DNA of 64,000 nt from Pseudoxanthomonas sp. CF385 (GCF_900104255.1 NZ_FNKZ01000002.1:372001-436000), one strand, 5' to 3'. Positions 36,309 to 48,227 are shown, counted from the stretch's first letter. Notes: generated by a model not told the origin, from the letters alone. Translations and numbers: made by a program.

Positions 36309-37607
36309 ATGGATGCCGCCTCTTCCTCGCTGGACCTGCTGCCCGCACGCGCCGCCGGCCACGTGTGGGTCGCTTTCAGCGGCGGCCTGGATTCCACCGT
36401 GCTGTTGCATCGGCTCGCCCACGACGCCGCGATCAGGCGCCACGGACTTTCCGCGCTGCACGTGCACCACGGCCTGCAGCCCGAGGCCGATGCCTGGGCG
36501 GCGCACTGCGCGAGCGTGTGTCACGCGCTCGACGTGCCGTTGCGTACCGTCCGCGTGCAGGTGGACCGGGGACGCGGCGAAGGCCTGGAAGCCGCCGCAC
36601 GCCATGCGCGCCACGCCGCGTTCGCCGAAGCCATGGACCAGGGCGACCTGTTGGCCGCCGCGCATCACCGCGACGACCAGGCGGAAACCTTCCTGCTCCG
36701 CGCCCTGCGCGCCTCCGGACCGGACGGCCTAGCGGCGATGCCGGCGTGGCGCAGGTTCGGTCCGGGATGGCTGTGGCGGCCGCTGCTGGAGACCCCGCGC
36801 GGCGAGGTGCAGGCCTACGCACGCGCGCATGCGCTGACTTGGATCGAGGATCCCAGCAATGCGCACACGGACCTGGACCGCAACTTCCTCCGCCACGCGG
36901 TGTTGCCGGTGCTCGAACAGCGCTGGCCGCATGCGGCGGCCGCCTTCGCACGCAGTGCCGCACTGAGCGCCGACACGGCCGCCCTGCTGGCGCAACAGGA
37001 CGCGTCGTGGCTGGCGCGTGCCGCCACCGCGGATCCCGCCGCGCTGCGCATCGCGCCGCTGCAGGCGGCGAGTGCCGCGCAGCGCGCGCGTACGTTGCGA
37101 CATTGGATCGCCACGTTGTCGCTGCCGCCGCTGCCCGCCGAGGGCGTGGCGCACATCGAGGCCCAGTTGCTCGACGCACGCGCCGACGCGCAGGCCACGT
37201 TCGCATGGCAGGGCGCCGTCGTCCGGCGCTGGCGCGACCTGCTGCACGCCGAGCGCCTCCGCCCCGCGTTGCCGGACGGCTGGCAGACCGAATGGGATGG
37301 CGCCGCGCCCTGCCTGCTGCCGGATGGCGGCCGGCTGGTGCTGGAAAGCGACGGCACGGGCTTCGACCTGCCGATGACGCTCACCCCGCGCCGGGGAGGC
37401 GAACGCATCACCCTGCCGGGGCGGTCGCACACGCACGCGCTGAAGGACGTGCTGCAGTCGCTCGGCGTGCCGCCCTGGGAGCGTCGCCACCTGCCGCTGC
37501 TGTGGCGCCAGGACCGGCTGTGGGCCGCCGGCGATCTCGTGCTCTCCGCGGACGGCGATGCATGGTTGCGCGCGCAGGGCGCCCGCCTCGCCTGGCAGCG
37601 CGGCTGA
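36309..37607 (+). CDS. tilS: tRNA(Ile)-lysidine synthase
   Basis: Converts C34 of tRNA-Ile(CAU) to lysidine so that it reads AUA; essential. 432 residues. The ATP-pyrophosphatase P-loop SGGLDS is at 24-29, followed by [11 protein letters not shown] and the [15 protein letters not shown] motif; C-terminal substrate-binding domains complete the long form. ATG at 36309 with no Shine-Dalgarno; possibly leaderless. Followed 43 bases later by xseB. Confidence 0.95.
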   Translation: MDAASSSLDLLPARAAGHVWVAFSGGLDSTVLLHRLAHDAAIRRHGLSALHVHHGLQPEADAWAAHCASVCHALDVPLRTVRVQVDRGRGEGLEAAARHARHAAFAEAMDQGDLLAAAHHRDDQAETFLLRALRASGPDGLAAMPAWRRFGPGWLWRPLLETPRGEVQAYARAHALTWIEDPSNAHTDLDRNFLRHAVLPVLEQRWPHAAAAFARSAALSADTAALLAQQDASWLARAATADPAALRIAPLQAASAAQRARTLRHWIATLSLPPLPAEGVAHIEAQLLDARADAQATFAWQGAVVRRWRDLLHAERLRPALPDGWQTEWDGAAPCLLPDGGRLVLESDGTGFDLPMTLTPRRGGERITLPGRSHTHALKDVLQSLGVPPWERRHLPLLWRQDRLWAAGDLVLSADGDAWLRAQGARLAWQRG

Positions 37608-37650
37608 ATGCCGCGTTGACCTGGCCGGGGCCGATCCCCACACTTGCCGC

Positions 37651-37911
37651 ATGGCCAAGAAGAACACCCCCGACGCCTCTCCCGTCGCCCACTTCGAACA
37701 GTCGCTGGACGAACTGGAGAAGCTGGTCGACAAGATGGAACACGGCGACATGAGCCTGGAAGAGTCGCTCGCAGCGTACGAGCGCGGCGTCGGCCTGTAC
37801 CGCCAGTGCCAGAGCGCGCTGGAGCAGGCCGAACTGCGGGTCAGGCTGCTCAGCGACCCGGAACAGCCCGAGAACGGCGAGCCTTTCGCCCCGGCGCCCG
37901 ATGGCCGCTGA
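37651..37911 (+). CDS. xseB: Exodeoxyribonuclease VII small subunit
   Basis: Small subunit of a single-strand exonuclease. 86 residues, usual length. The conserved [20 protein letters not shown] segment and [11 protein letters not shown] are present. The ATG at 37651 gives the short lysine-rich start MAKKNTP. CACACT lies six bases before the ATG. Overlaps ispA by 11 bases, a common xseB-ispA arrangement. Confidence 0.95.
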   Translation: MAKKNTPDASPVAHFEQSLDELEKLVDKMEHGDMSLEESLAAYERGVGLYRQCQSALEQAELRVRLLSDPEQPENGEPFAPAPDGR

Positions 37912-38779
37912 TCCCCGCTTCGCCGCCTGGGCGGCGGGCCTGGAAGACTACCTGGATCACGCGCTGCCTCGAGCGGACGTGGCACCGCAGCGCCTGCACG
38001 CCGCGATGCGCCACGCCGTGCTCGGCGGCGGCAAGCGCATGCGCGCGCTGCTCGTCTACGCCAGCGGCGCGCTGGTCGGTGCCGACGACGCCACGCTGCA
38101 CGCCCCTGCGGTGGCGGTGGAACTGATCCATGCGTATTCGCTGGTCCATGACGACCTGCCCGCGATGGATGACGACGATCTGCGTCGCGGCAAGCCGACC
38201 GTGCACGTCGCCTTCGACGAAGCCACGGCCATCCTCGCCGGCGACGCGTTGCAGACCCTGGCGTTCGAGTACCTGGCCACGGCGGCGGCATCGGCCGCGC
38301 TGCGCGTCGACTGGCTGGCCACGCTCGCGCAGGCCTCGGGCGTCGCCGGCATGTGTGGGGGGCAGGCCCTGGATATCGATGCCACCGGCACGCTGCAGTC
38401 GCTGGATGCCCTGCAGCGCATGCATGCGCTCAAGACCGGCGCGCTGATCCGCGCCTCGGTGCGGATGGGTGCGCTGGCCGGCGGCGCGGACGCCGCCCTG
38501 CTCGCGCGGCTGGACGATTTCGCCACGGCGCTGGGCCTGGCCTTCCAGGTCCGCGACGACATCCTCGATATCGAAGCCAGTTCCGAACAGCTCGGCAAGA
38601 CCGCCGGCAAGGACCAGGCCCAGGCGAAATCCACGTACCCCGCCCTGCTCGGCATGGACGGCGCGAAGACGAAGCTCGAGGAGTTGGCCGACGCCATGCG
38701 CGCCGCCCTGGCACCCTGCGACGCGCGTGCCGATACCCTGCGCGCACTGGGCGAACTGACCGTGCGCCGCTCGCACTGA
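37901..38779 (+). CDS. ispA: Farnesyl diphosphate synthase
   Basis: Condenses IPP with DMAPP and GPP to farnesyl diphosphate, the primer for UppS and ubiquinone side chains. 292 residues. First aspartate-rich motif [10 protein letters not shown] at 84-93 and the second, DDILD, near 225 are intact; GGGKRMR binds IPP. Overlaps xseB by 11 bases. A strong bidirectional terminator follows. Confidence 0.96.
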   Translation: MAADPRFAAWAAGLEDYLDHALPRADVAPQRLHAAMRHAVLGGGKRMRALLVYASGALVGADDATLHAPAVAVELIHAYSLVHDDLPAMDDDDLRRGKPTVHVAFDEATAILAGDALQTLAFEYLATAAASAALRVDWLATLAQASGVAGMCGGQALDIDATGTLQSLDALQRMHALKTGALIRASVRMGALAGGADAALLARLDDFATALGLAFQVRDDILDIEASSEQLGKTAGKDQAQAKSTYPALLGMDGAKTKLEELADAMRAALAPCDARADTLRALGELTVRRSH

Positions 38780-38800
38780 ATCGTGCGGCGAGCGGCAAAG

Positions 38801-38827
38801 AAAAAGCCCGGCGATGCCGGGCTTTTT
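38801..38827. terminator. Bidirectional terminator, ispA and DUF4870 genes
   Basis: AAAAAGCCCGGC (38801-38812), GAT loop, GCCGGGCTTTTT (38816-38827). The A and T tracts allow termination on both strands between two convergent genes. Confidence 0.9.
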
Positions 38828-38848
38828 CATGGGCGGTACGCGCGCCGG

Positions 38849-39226
38849 TTACTTGATCAGGCGCAGCGCGAACGGGTAGCGGTAGGCCTCGCCGTTGTTC
38901 GCCTTCATGCCGGCGATGATGCACAGCACCAGGTTCGCGATGCCGATCAGCGGCATTAGCAGCAGGCCGATCAGGACGAACGCCAGGATCCACGACACCA
39001 CGAAAGCGATGAAGACGGTGATCTGGAAGTTCAACGACTCGATGGCCTGGTCGTTCAGCCAACCCTTGTCCGTCTTGTCCTTGTTCACCAGCCAGATGAT
39101 CAACGGCACGATGAAGCCGAACAGGATGCCGGACAGGTGCGTCAGCAGGGCGATGGTGCGGTCTTCCTGCGGCGCGGTACCGGTCGGCGGCGGCGGCGGT
39201 GCGGTGACGTTGTCGAATTCGCTCAT
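38849..39226 (-). CDS. DUF4870 small membrane protein
   Basis: 125 residues. A proline-rich N terminus, then hydrophobic segments (about 28-48, 65-85 and 85-110) separated by the short polar stretch NKDKTDKGWLNDQAIESLNFQ, a pattern of DUF4870. Function is unknown. GGGGA precedes the ATG by about seven bases. It shares the terminator with ispA and is followed by pmbA on the same strand. Confidence 0.85.
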   Translation of the reverse strand: MSEFDNVTAPPPPPTGTAPQEDRTIALLTHLSGILFGFIVPLIIWLVNKDKTDKGWLNDQAIESLNFQITVFIAFVVSWILAFVLIGLLLMPLIGIANLVLCIIAGMKANNGEAYRYPFALRLIK

Positions 39227-39340
39227 TCAAGATTCCCCGGAAAGTGATGGTGGTCGGACCCCGCGGCTCCGCCGCAGGTGCCCCTCGTCAAGGATAACGG
39301 CAATCGGGGTCGGTTTCGGTCAGGGGCTCCCCGGCCCCGA

Positions 39341-40699
39341 TCACTCGCCCGCCACCGTCATCCGGCCGATCAGGACCGATCCGATGGCCACGTGCGAACG
39401 CCGGTCGACATCGGTGCCCACGGCTTCGATGCGGGCGAACACGTCCTTGAGGTTGCCGGCGACGGTGACGCCGTCGACCGGGTAGGCAATGGCCCCGTCC
39501 TCGACCCAGAAGCCGGCTGCACCGCGCGAGTAGTCGCCGGTCACGCCGTTCACGCCCTGCCCCATCAACTCGGTGACCAGCAGACCAGTCCCCATGCCCG
39601 CGAGCAGTTCATCGAAACCGCCCGCGTTGGCCTTCACCTGCAGGTTGTGGACGCCGCCGGCGTTGGCCGTGGTCTGCAGGCCGAGTTTGCGCGCCGAATA
39701 GCTGCCCAGCAGGTAGCGTTCCAGCACGCCGTCGCGAATGATGTGCGACCGCTTCGTCGCCACGCCTTCGGCATCGAACGCGGCCGAGCGCAGGCCGCGC
39801 GGCAGCAACGGAAGCTCCTCGATGGCGAACCAGTCCGGAAAGATCCGCTGGCCGACGTGGTCCAGCAGGAAGCTGGCGCGCCGGTACAGCGCACCGCCCG
39901 AAATCGCACCGAGCAGGTGCCCCACCAGCGAGCGCGCCACTTCCGCCGAAAACAGCACCTGATGCTGGCCGGTCGCCAGCGAGCGCGGCTGCAGGCGGGC
40001 CAGCGTGCGCTCGGCGGCCTTGCGGCCGATCACGTCCGGCGCTTCGAGCGCCAAGTGAGACAGCGCCGTGCTGTACCAGCCATCCCGCTGCATGGCGTCG
40101 CCCTGCCCGGCGATCAGCGCGCAACCGATGGTGTGCTGGGTCTCGCGTTCGCGGCCGACGAAACCATGCGAGTTCGCATAGACGGACAGGCTCTCGCCGC
40201 TGCCGACCGAGGCGCCGTCGGAATTGGCGATGCGCGCGTCCAGGTCGCGGCCCGCGGCCTCGCAGGCCAGCGCCTGGTCGACCGCCTGGTCCATGTCCAG
40301 CGCCCAGGGGTGCCACACGTCCAGGTCCGGGAACTCCCGCGCCATGAGCGCCGCGTCGGCCAGGCCGGCGGCTTCGTCGTCCTCGGTGAAACGTGCGATC
40401 GCGCAGGCCTGCTCGACCGTGGCTTCAAGGCTTTCCTCGCGCAGATCGGCCGTGCTGGCGCTGCCCTTGCGCTGGCCGAAGTAGACGGTCACGCCGATGC
40501 CGCGGTCGCGGGTCGATTCCACCGTCTCCACATCGCCCAACCGCACGTTGACGTTGAGCCCGGTTTCTTCGCTGCAGCTGACTTCCGCCTGGGTGGCGCC
40601 GGCCGCCTTCGCGCGCGCCAGCAGGCGCTGCGAGAGCGATTCCAGGCGTTCCAGCCGCGCAAGGCTGTCGTCGGCGGTGGTCGGGAGGGTGGCGTTCAA
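39341..40699 (-). CDS. pmbA: TldE/PmbA protease subunit
   Basis: Partner of TldD in a heterodimeric metalloprotease that processes microcin B17 and degrades CcdA in E. coli; TldD carries the zinc site. 452 residues. Glycine-rich C-terminal regions (GGVHNLQVKANAG; GVNGVTGDYSRGAAGFWVEDG) are typical. The start is a TTG at 40699, supported by AAGGA seven bases upstream (plus-strand 40707-40711). Divergent from darP, as in E. coli, with tldD about 0.7 kb away on the other side of darP. Confidence 0.95.
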   Translation of the reverse strand: MNATLPTTADDSLARLERLESLSQRLLARAKAAGATQAEVSCSEETGLNVNVRLGDVETVESTRDRGIGVTVYFGQRKGSASTADLREESLEATVEQACAIARFTEDDEAAGLADAALMAREFPDLDVWHPWALDMDQAVDQALACEAAGRDLDARIANSDGASVGSGESLSVYANSHGFVGRERETQHTIGCALIAGQGDAMQRDGWYSTALSHLALEAPDVIGRKAAERTLARLQPRSLATGQHQVLFSAEVARSLVGHLLGAISGGALYRRASFLLDHVGQRIFPDWFAIEELPLLPRGLRSAAFDAEGVATKRSHIIRDGVLERYLLGSYSARKLGLQTTANAGGVHNLQVKANAGGFDELLAGMGTGLLVTELMGQGVNGVTGDYSRGAAGFWVEDGAIAYPVDGVTVAGNLKDVFARIEAVGTDVDRRSHVAIGSVLIGRMTVAGE

Positions 40700-40757
40700 T
40701 GCTTTATCCTTGTGTCCTGTGATCCGCGCGATGGCGCCGGATCGGTACCCTGGTCAG

Positions 40758-40778
40758 GCTTCCGCGCGATGCGGAAGC
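40758..40778 (+). promoter_or_regulatory. Hairpin in the darP leader
   Basis: GCTTCCGC (40758-40765), GCGAT loop, GCGGAAGC (40771-40778). It ends seven bases before the GAGG (40785-40788) of darP, so it could affect initiation. Confidence 0.35.
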
Positions 40779-40795
40779 GATAGTGAGGCTTCACC

Positions 40796-41347
40796 ATGCG
40801 CGGACGCGACCCCGAAACCGGCGAATTCCATAGCCCGAGCCGTACCCAGCAGCGGGGCGAGGCCCTGGAGATCCGCAGCCTGGCCGAAAAGCTGGTGGCC
40901 CTGCCGGCCGCGCAACTGGCGCGCCTGCCGATCCCCGAGGAACTGATGCCGCACATCGTGGAAACGCAGCGCATCACGTCGCACATCGCCCACAAGCGCC
41001 AGCTTCAGTTCCTCGCCAAGCAGATGCGGCGCGAGGAAGACGAGGTGCTCGAAGCCATCCGCGATGCGATGGATGAAGGCGGTGAAGCGGCGCGGCGCGA
41101 GACGGCCCTGCTGCATCGCGCCGAACAGTGGCGCGACCGCCTGCTGTCCGGCGGCGACGACGCGTTGGCCGACCTGCTGGGTGAATTCCCGACGGCCGAC
41201 CGCCAGAAGCTTCGCCAGCTGGTCCGCAACGCCACCGACGAACGTACGAAGAACAAGCCGCCGCGTGCGTTCCGCGAACTCTTCCGCGAGATCCGGGACG
41301 TGCTCGAGGGTGCGGAATCCGACGAAGGCGCGGGCGAAGAGGACTGA
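40796..41347 (+). CDS. darP: Ribosome-associated protein DarP (YjgA)
   Basis: DUF615 family, a late 50S assembly factor in E. coli. 183 residues, highly charged, helical, no membrane segment. Contains [18 protein letters not shown] and the [13 protein letters not shown] end typical of the family. ATG after GAGG (40785-40788). Lies between the divergent pmbA and the convergent tldD. Confidence 0.93.
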   Translation: MRGRDPETGEFHSPSRTQQRGEALEIRSLAEKLVALPAAQLARLPIPEELMPHIVETQRITSHIAHKRQLQFLAKQMRREEDEVLEAIRDAMDEGGEAARRETALLHRAEQWRDRLLSGGDDALADLLGEFPTADRQKLRQLVRNATDERTKNKPPRAFRELFREIRDVLEGAESDEGAGEED

Positions 41348-41370
41348 GGGCATCGCGTCGCGACGCGTGT

Positions 41371-42819
41371 TCACGCCTTCGTACCGCCCACCGTCAGGCC
41401 TTCGATCAGCAGCGACGGCTGGCCCACGCCCACCGGCACGCTCTGTCCGTCCTTGCCGCACACGCCCACGCCGGCATCCAGCGCCAGGTCGTGGCCGACC
41501 ATCTTCACCTTCTGCATCGTCTCCGGGCCGTTGCCGATCAGCGTGGCGCCCTTCACCGGTGCGGTGATGCGGCCGTCCTCGATCAGATAGGCCTCGGTGG
41601 CGGAGAACACGTACTTGCCGCTGGTGATGTCGACCTGGCCACCGCCGAAGTTGACCGCGTACAGGCCCTTCTTCACCGAGCGGATCATGTCCTCCGGATC
41701 GTCCTGCCCGGCCAGCATGTACGTGTTGGTCATGCGCGGCATCGGCAGGTGCGCGAACGACTCGCGCCGGCCGTTGCCGGTCGGCGCCATGCCCATCAGG
41801 CGCGCGTTGAGCGAGTCCTGCATGTAGCCCACCAGTACGCCGTCTTCGATCAGCGTGGTGCAGTTCGTCGGCGTGCCTTCGTCGTCGATGTTGAGCGAAC
41901 CACGGCGCCCCGGCAGCGTGCCGTCGTCGACGATGGTGACGCCCTTCGACGCGACCTGCTGGCCGATGCGGCCGGCATACACGCTGGTGCCCTTGCGGTT
42001 GAAGTCGCCTTCCAGGCCGTGGCCGACGGCTTCGTGCAGGAGCACGCCCGGCCAGCCGCTGCCCAGCACCACCGGCATGATGCCGGCCGGCGCATCGATC
42101 GCCTCGAGGTTCACCAGCGCCTGGCGCAGCGCTTCGCGCGCCAGGTCTTCCGGCTTGCCGTCGGCGAACAGGTCCGCATAGCCGTAGCGGCCGCCCATGC
42201 CGGCGTAACCGGATTCGCGGCGTCCGTTCTGCTCCACGATCACCTGCACGTTGAGGCGTACCAGTGGCCGCACGTCCGCGCCGAGCACGCCGTCGCTGCG
42301 CGCCACCAGCACCGTGTCGATGCCGCCGGCCAGGCTGACCGTTACCTGCTTCACCCGCGGGTCGGCCGCACGCACGAAACGGTCCACCGCGCGTAGCGCC
42401 TCGACCTTCGCCTCGTTGCCCATCGCATCGATGGGATCGTCGCTGGCGTACAGCGCGCGACCTTCGCTGCGCACCAGCGTGCGCGGTGCATGCGCGGCAC
42501 CGTCGCGGGCGATGGCACGTGCGGATTTCGCCGCGCCGAGCAGCGCCTGCGCGTTGATGTCGTCGGAGTACGCGAAGCCGGTCTTCTCGCCCGAGATCGC
42601 GCGCACGCCCACACCCTGTTCGATGGAGTGCGCACCGTCCTTGACGATGCCGTCCTCCACCGTCCAGCTTTCGCGGCGCGCATGCTGGAAATACAGGTCG
42701 CCGAAATCGACGCCGGGGCCCAGCAGGGCGCCGAACGCACGGTCGAGGCTGGAGGAGGCCAGCCCGGCGGGCAGCAGGAGACGGGATTCGGCGAGCGCGA
42801 TCGGCAGGGTCATGGACAT
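41371..42819 (-). CDS. tldD: Metalloprotease TldD
   Basis: Catalytic subunit of the TldD/TldE protease. With the ATG at 42819 it has 482 residues; the zinc motif HEAVGH is at 262-267, followed by GLEGD. An ATG at 42813 is two codons downstream. The frame is open to 42927, inside yhdP, but the family start ([17 protein letters not shown]) supports 42819. No good ribosome binding site. It follows yhdP by 52 bases in the order maf-rng-yhdP-tldD known from E. coli. Confidence 0.95.
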   Translation of the reverse strand: MSMTLPIALAESRLLLPAGLASSSLDRAFGALLGPGVDFGDLYFQHARRESWTVEDGIVKDGAHSIEQGVGVRAISGEKTGFAYSDDINAQALLGAAKSARAIARDGAAHAPRTLVRSEGRALYASDDPIDAMGNEAKVEALRAVDRFVRAADPRVKQVTVSLAGGIDTVLVARSDGVLGADVRPLVRLNVQVIVEQNGRRESGYAGMGGRYGYADLFADGKPEDLAREALRQALVNLEAIDAPAGIMPVVLGSGWPGVLLHEAVGHGLEGDFNRKGTSVYAGRIGQQVASKGVTIVDDGTLPGRRGSLNIDDEGTPTNCTTLIEDGVLVGYMQDSLNARLMGMAPTGNGRRESFAHLPMPRMTNTYMLAGQDDPEDMIRSVKKGLYAVNFGGGQVDITSGKYVFSATEAYLIEDGRITAPVKGATLIGNGPETMQKVKMVGHDLALDAGVGVCGKDGQSVPVGVGQPSLLIEGLTVGGTKA

Positions 42820-42871
42820 CACAATGGGGGTGGAGGACGCCGACGGCAAGGCGGCCGCGCGCCGGGCCGGT

Positions 42872-45800
42872 TCAGGGAGCGCCGGCGGAATCGGTCCGGC
42901 TGTCGTTGACGACGCGCGATTGCTCACGGCCCACGACTTCGACCTTCGGCGACTTCCACGGGCCGGTGACGCGGTAGGTCTTGGCGCTCATCTCGGCCAG
43001 CGGCTTCTTCAACACCGCATTGGCCACCGCGCCCACCGCTGCGCCGATCGGGCCGCCGGCCACCGCGCCGACGGCGGTGAGCACATTGGCGGACTTCGGC
43101 TTCACGTCGACGGTCTGGTCGAAGCGCTCGCTGCGCAGGTCGGTGTCGCCGCGGATCTGGATTTCGGCGGCCGGGCCGTCGATCACCAGGTTGTCGCTGC
43201 GCGCCAGCCCCCCGGCGATGCGGATGTCGCCGTCGATGCGGTTGAAGGCGAAGCCCTTGGAGAAGAAGTCGCTGAAGTCCAGCATCAGCCGCCGGCGCAC
43301 TTCCGCCACGCTCAGCAGGCCGAGCACGCGGCCCGCACCCGGCTCCACTTCCAGCAGGTGGCCATCGCGCGCGGCGAGCTTCACGCTGCCCTCCAGCGAG
43401 GCCAGCCGGAACGCCGCAGGACTGCCGGGCCAGCCCGCTTCCGCGGTGATCTGCCCGTGGCCGCCGCCGACGCGGTCGCCCAGGCCCAGGTCATCCAGCA
43501 GCACGCCGAAGTTCTCGCTCTTCACGTCGGCGGCGAACCGCGTGCGGGCCGCATCGCCCGTGCCGGTCCACTGGCCGCTCACGTCGATGTGCTGGCCCGG
43601 GGAACGCAGCTGCAACTGGTCCACATGCATGCCATCGGCCTGCTGGCGCGTGCGCAGCTTCGCCGCGCCCAGCTGCGCATCGCCGAAGCGCAGGTCCTCG
43701 ATGTCCAGCGACAGCGGCGGGATACCGGCCGGATCGATGTCGTCCGTCGCGCCCCGCGCGGCCGTGGCGGCACCGCCGGCATCGGCCGCGGGCGCCTTGC
43801 GCCAGTGCACGCGCGCCAGCTTGCCGGCGATCGCAGCGCCCTTCGCATCGGGCACCAGCAACGCACCGGAGAGCGCTTCGCCATCCAGCGACACCGCCAG
43901 CGCCTGCTGCGCGGGCGCCAGCTGCAGGCGCGTATCGGGGAACACCGAGCCGATCATCAGCAGCCGTTCCGCGGTGACGTCGATATGGCGCAAGGGCAGC
44001 GATCCGCCTTCGCCACCACCCTTGGCCAGGGCGACCCACTCCATCGCATCCAGCGTACCGGCACGGCCGGTGGCGATCAGTCCGGAGGCGGGTGCGGCGT
44101 CCTTCACTTCGTTGCTGCCCAGCACGACGCGCACGCCGGTCTGGCCGTTGCTGGCGCGTGCACGCAGCGCGAGCAGGTCGCCGAACGCGACATCGATCTG
44201 CCCGCTGCCCATCGGCAGCGGCGCGCGCACGGTCGTCTGCAGCGGCGATGCAGCCGCTTTGCGCAACGGTGCCGGCAGGCTCATCGCCGTGCCCACTAGG
44301 TCGGAGGTGAGGTTCAACTGCGTGGGCGCTTCGGGCTTGCCCGTCGTGGTGCGCGGGATGTTCACCCCCACGGTCCACGCCGACCGGCCGTCCATGTACG
44401 GCTTCAGCCAGGCCATCTCGGGCGCGCGGTCGAGCAGGCGATCGGCATCCACCACGGCGGACAGATCCGCTTCGAATGCCTGGTTGCGGTCGCGCGTACC
44501 GCTACCCGCGCGCAATCCGAGTACGCCGGCCTGCCCGTCGTGCACGACCTGCAACGGCCCCGATGCGAAGCCGCCGTCGTCGTACTTCGCCTTACCGCGC
44601 ACGTTGTCGAACACCAGATCCCAGCGCTTCTCCGCTAGCTGCGCGCCTTTAAGTTCAACGGTGCCTGCCAGCTTCTTGCGCGCCTGTTCGTCGGCGTGCA
44701 GCGGCTGCAGCAGATCGAACGTGGCCGCGACCGGTCCCTTCGCCTGCAGGTGGTCCAGCGTATCGCCGTAGGTCTTGTGCAGCGGGCTCTGCCGCAACAG
44801 CGCGAGCAACTTGCCCGAGTCGGTCTCGGTGCGCGCCGTGATCTTCAGGTCGCCCTTGCCGAAATCCGCGATGCCCGCTTCGAACGCGGGGATCGCGACC
44901 TCCGCCAACTGGCCCCGCGCCTTCAGCTGGAAACCATTGCCGATGAAGGCGATGTCGCCATGCACCTGTTCCACCTGCGGCCAGTCGGGCTGGAACTTGA
45001 ACTGTCCGCCGTCGATCCGGGCGACGGCTTCGAAGCGGCCGTTCTGATGGATGAACGGCCAGTCGTCCAGGTCGCCGGTGACGATCGCGCGCCCGTCGCG
45101 GACCGTGCCGCCGACCAGTGCGCCATTCAACCAGTCCACCGCAGCCTTCGACATCTTGTGATGGATCCAGAATCCCTTCGCCACCGGCACCGGCGCGTCG
45201 TCGAGATCGGCGGCCAGGTCGATCCAAGGCCGCGTGCCGTCGCCCTGGAACCACATGCCGCCGCGCACGTCGGCCGCGTAATCCTTGCCCTGCACGCGCA
45301 GCGCGGGTGTGGCCATGCGCCAACCCTGCCCTTCGCGCCAGCCCAGCACGTCGCCCTGCAGCCTCACGTCGTGCACCACGGCGAATCCGCTGGGCCAGTC
45401 GAAGCGCATGCGCGAGGCAGGATCGAGTTTCAGGCGGAAACCGGCGGCATCGCCATCGAAATCGCCCGCCAGGCCGCTGAGCCCCGGTGCATCCCCGACG
45501 GCCGCGAACGAAATGTCACGCAGCGTGCCTTCTCCATGCATCGCGCCGTCGCGTCGACCCGCGAGTGCGATCCGTGCGAGCCGCGCGCCCGGCTTCGCCT
45601 GCACCAGCCAGCGGCGCAGGCCCGGATCGACCTTGTCGCTCAAGCCCAGCACGGCGAACAGCGGCGCGGCGTCCACCTCGTCGGCCAGCAACGCGTAGCG
45701 CTCGCCGCCGCCCAGCACGAGGCCATCGAGCGTCTGCACCGCCGGCGCGTTGCCCACGCGCAGGCGCGGCGCATCGAGGCGCCAGCCGCCATTCACCAGC

Positions 45801-46702
45801 CGCCAGCGCATGCGGCCTTCCAACTGTTCGAAAGCGACCCGCGTCGGCACCGCGGACGCCGTCAGCGACGCGCCCCGCAAACCGACCTGGCGCAGCTGGG
45901 CGTCGGCCGTCACCAGCACGACGCGATGCCGGCGCAACTCCGTCCACGCGCGCACGCGCCCGTTGCCGCGCTCGGCCACCACGCCGGCGTAGCGCAGCAA
46001 CGGTGCCCAGGCGCCGATGTCGTCGGCCACGACATCGAGGTAGGCGCGGCCATCGCCGGCCTTGCGGTCGAAGTCCACGGCGACATTGAGCGGCGCCGCG
46101 TCCTTGCGGATCCAGGCGCGCGTACCCGCACGCACGCGGTCGCCCTGCACGCGCAGGCGCAGATCGAGATCCGGCACCTGGATATCCCAACCCAGGGACG
46201 GTGCGACGATGGCCAGGCGCCCGTCGATGATCTGCAGTTCGCCCAAGCCTTCCAGGCTCCTCAGCGGATCGTCGCCCGCCTGCTGCTGGCCGGGCAGGCC
46301 GCGCACCGACCACTTGCCGTCGTCGCCGCGTTGCAGCGTCAGGGCAAGGCCGCGCAACCTCAACTCGGTGAAGGAACGTCCGGGCAGCAGGCCGCCATAC
46401 ATCGACACCAACACTTCGGCCTGGCCGATGCGCACTCCCGCATCGCCCTCGCCCAGGCGCAGGCCGTCGAGCTGCAGCAGCGGCCCGCGCCGCGTCCATT
46501 GCGTCTTGACCCCGTCGAAGGCCACGGGCCGGCCGGCGCGTTCGCTGAGCCAGGCCGCGATGCGGTCCGGATGGCGCTCGGCCAACGGCAACACCTGGCT
46601 GGCGATGCCGAGCACCACGGCCATGCACACGAGCACGACCGCGATGCCGTACACGGCACCCCGGCGGGCCAGGCGCAGGCGGCGGCGCAGCGGCGTGGGC
46701 AT
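42872..46702 (-). CDS. yhdP: YhdP-family AsmA-like lipid transport protein
   Basis: Large periplasm-spanning protein anchored in the inner membrane; in E. coli YhdP with TamB and YdbH carries phospholipids to the outer membrane. 1276 residues, the usual size. One N-terminal transmembrane segment (about 15-36), then a long beta-strand groove (DUF3971 and AsmA-like regions) and a C-terminal glycine/alanine-rich segment ([20 protein letters not shown]). Between rng (24 bases upstream) and tldD, suggesting one operon. Confidence 0.93.
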   Translation of the reverse strand: MPTPLRRRLRLARRGAVYGIAVVLVCMAVVLGIASQVLPLAERHPDRIAAWLSERAGRPVAFDGVKTQWTRRGPLLQLDGLRLGEGDAGVRIGQAEVLVSMYGGLLPGRSFTELRLRGLALTLQRGDDGKWSVRGLPGQQQAGDDPLRSLEGLGELQIIDGRLAIVAPSLGWDIQVPDLDLRLRVQGDRVRAGTRAWIRKDAAPLNVAVDFDRKAGDGRAYLDVVADDIGAWAPLLRYAGVVAERGNGRVRAWTELRRHRVVLVTADAQLRQVGLRGASLTASAVPTRVAFEQLEGRMRWRLVNGGWRLDAPRLRVGNAPAVQTLDGLVLGGGERYALLADEVDAAPLFAVLGLSDKVDPGLRRWLVQAKPGARLARIALAGRRDGAMHGEGTLRDISFAAVGDAPGLSGLAGDFDGDAAGFRLKLDPASRMRFDWPSGFAVVHDVRLQGDVLGWREGQGWRMATPALRVQGKDYAADVRGGMWFQGDGTRPWIDLAADLDDAPVPVAKGFWIHHKMSKAAVDWLNGALVGGTVRDGRAIVTGDLDDWPFIHQNGRFEAVARIDGGQFKFQPDWPQVEQVHGDIAFIGNGFQLKARGQLAEVAIPAFEAGIADFGKGDLKITARTETDSGKLLALLRQSPLHKTYGDTLDHLQAKGPVAATFDLLQPLHADEQARKKLAGTVELKGAQLAEKRWDLVFDNVRGKAKYDDGGFASGPLQVVHDGQAGVLGLRAGSGTRDRNQAFEADLSAVVDADRLLDRAPEMAWLKPYMDGRSAWTVGVNIPRTTTGKPEAPTQLNLTSDLVGTAMSLPAPLRKAAASPLQTTVRAPLPMGSGQIDVAFGDLLALRARASNGQTGVRVVLGSNEVKDAAPASGLIATGRAGTLDAMEWVALAKGGGEGGSLPLRHIDVTAERLLMIGSVFPDTRLQLAPAQQALAVSLDGEALSGALLVPDAKGAAIAGKLARVHWRKAPAADAGGAATAARGATDDIDPAGIPPLSLDIEDLRFGDAQLGAAKLRTRQQADGMHVDQLQLRSPGQHIDVSGQWTGTGDAARTRFAADVKSENFGVLLDDLGLGDRVGGGHGQITAEAGWPGSPAAFRLASLEGSVKLAARDGHLLEVEPGAGRVLGLLSVAEVRRRLMLDFSDFFSKGFAFNRIDGDIRIAGGLARSDNLVIDGPAAEIQIRGDTDLRSERFDQTVDVKPKSANVLTAVGAVAGGPIGAAVGAVANAVLKKPLAEMSAKTYRVTGPWKSPKVEVVGREQSRVVNDSRTDSAGAP

Positions 46703-46726
46703 CAGGCGTGCGCCCCGCCCCGTGCG

Positions 46727-48214
46727 TCAGAGCAGCACGACATCGAACTGCTCCTGCAGATACTGGTCGTCCGCCTGGAAGCGGATCGACTTGCCGAGGA
46801 ATTCCTCCAGCTCGGCGACGGCCGCGGATTCCTCGTCCGTGATCCGTCCCACCACCTTCGGCGAGGCGATCACCAGCAGGCGCGCGGCGTCGAACTGGCG
46901 CACGGCGCGGGTGATCTCGCGGAAGATTTCGTAGGTGACGGTTTCGGTCGTCTTGATGCTGCCGCGCCCGCTGCATTCGGGGCACGGTTCGGACAGCTGG
47001 CGCGCCAGGCTTTCCACGGTGCGCTTGCGCGTCATCTCGACCAGGCCCAGCGGCGAGAACTCGTACACCGTGGTCTTGGCGTGGTCCTTCGCCAGCGACT
47101 TCTCCAGCGTCCGCAGCACCTGGCGGCGATGCTCCGGATCGTCCATGTCGATGAAGTCGATGATGATGATGCCGCCCAGATTGCGCAGCCGCAGCTGGCG
47201 CGCGACCGCCTGCGCGGCTTCCAGGTTGGTGCGGTAGACGGTCTCTTCGAGGTTGCGCTGACCAAGGAACGAGCCGGTGTTGACGTCCACCGTCGTCATC
47301 GCCTCGGTCTGGTCGATCACCAGGTAGCCACCGGATTTCAGCGGCACCTGCTTGTCCAGCGCACGACCGATCTCGTCCTCGACGCCGTACAGGTCGAAGA
47401 TGGGACGCTCGCCCGCGTACAGTTCGATGCGCTCGGCCAGCACCGGCATGTACTTGGCGACGAACGCCTGCAGCCGCTCGTGGGTTTCCTTCGAGTCGAC
47501 CTTCACCTTCTCCACGTCCTTGCGGATCAGGTCGCGCACCGCGCGCAGCGGCAGGCTCAGGTCTTCGTACAGGATGCTGCAGGAAGGGGACTCGCGACCG
47601 CGGCGCTCGACCACGTTCCAGACGCGCGACAGGTAGGCGATGTCCTCGGCCAGCGCCTCGGCCGGCTGGCCTTCGGCGTTGGTGCGGATGATGTAGCCGT
47701 GGCCGCCATGCAGGCCGGCCAGCTCGGTGACGACCTGCTTCAGGCGATGGCGCTCGGCTTCGTCCTCGATGCGCGCGGACACGCCGATCACCTTGGACTG
47801 CGGCAGCAGCACCAGGTAGCGCGACGGAATGCTGATCTGCGTGGTCAGGCGCGCGCCCTTGCTGCCGATCGGATCCTTCACCACCTGCACGACGATGTCC
47901 TGGCCGTCGCGCAGCAGGTCCATGATCGGTGCCGGCGGCGGCGCGGGCATGGGCGCGTCCTCGCCTTCGACCACTGCGCCCGGCGAGGAACGCACGATGT
48001 CGTTGGCGTGCAGGAACGCGGCGCGCTCCAGCCCGACCTCGACGAAGGCCGCCTGCATGCCCGGCATCACCCGCTGCACCTTGCCCTTGTAGATGTTGCC
48101 CACCACGCCGCGACGCCAGCCGCGTTCGATGTGCAACTCCTGCAGCATGCCGTTCTCGATCACCGCGACGCGGGTTTCGCGCGGGGTGACATTGACCAGG
48201 ATTTCTTCCGACAT
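46727..48214 (-). CDS. rng: Ribonuclease G
   Basis: Endoribonuclease processing 16S rRNA 5' ends and some mRNAs. 495 residues. N-terminal S1 domain (about 38-130), RNase E/G catalytic domain with DVNTG and DFIDMDD carrying the metal aspartates, and CPECSGRG zinc-link near residue 415. The ATG at 48214 follows AAGGA by five bases. Lies 13 bases after maf. Confidence 0.96.
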   Translation of the reverse strand: MSEEILVNVTPRETRVAVIENGMLQELHIERGWRRGVVGNIYKGKVQRVMPGMQAAFVEVGLERAAFLHANDIVRSSPGAVVEGEDAPMPAPPPAPIMDLLRDGQDIVVQVVKDPIGSKGARLTTQISIPSRYLVLLPQSKVIGVSARIEDEAERHRLKQVVTELAGLHGGHGYIIRTNAEGQPAEALAEDIAYLSRVWNVVERRGRESPSCSILYEDLSLPLRAVRDLIRKDVEKVKVDSKETHERLQAFVAKYMPVLAERIELYAGERPIFDLYGVEDEIGRALDKQVPLKSGGYLVIDQTEAMTTVDVNTGSFLGQRNLEETVYRTNLEAAQAVARQLRLRNLGGIIIIDFIDMDDPEHRRQVLRTLEKSLAKDHAKTTVYEFSPLGLVEMTRKRTVESLARQLSEPCPECSGRGSIKTTETVTYEIFREITRAVRQFDAARLLVIASPKVVGRITDEESAAVAELEEFLGKSIRFQADDQYLQEQFDVVLL

Positions 48215-48227
48215 CGGGGTCCTTCCC

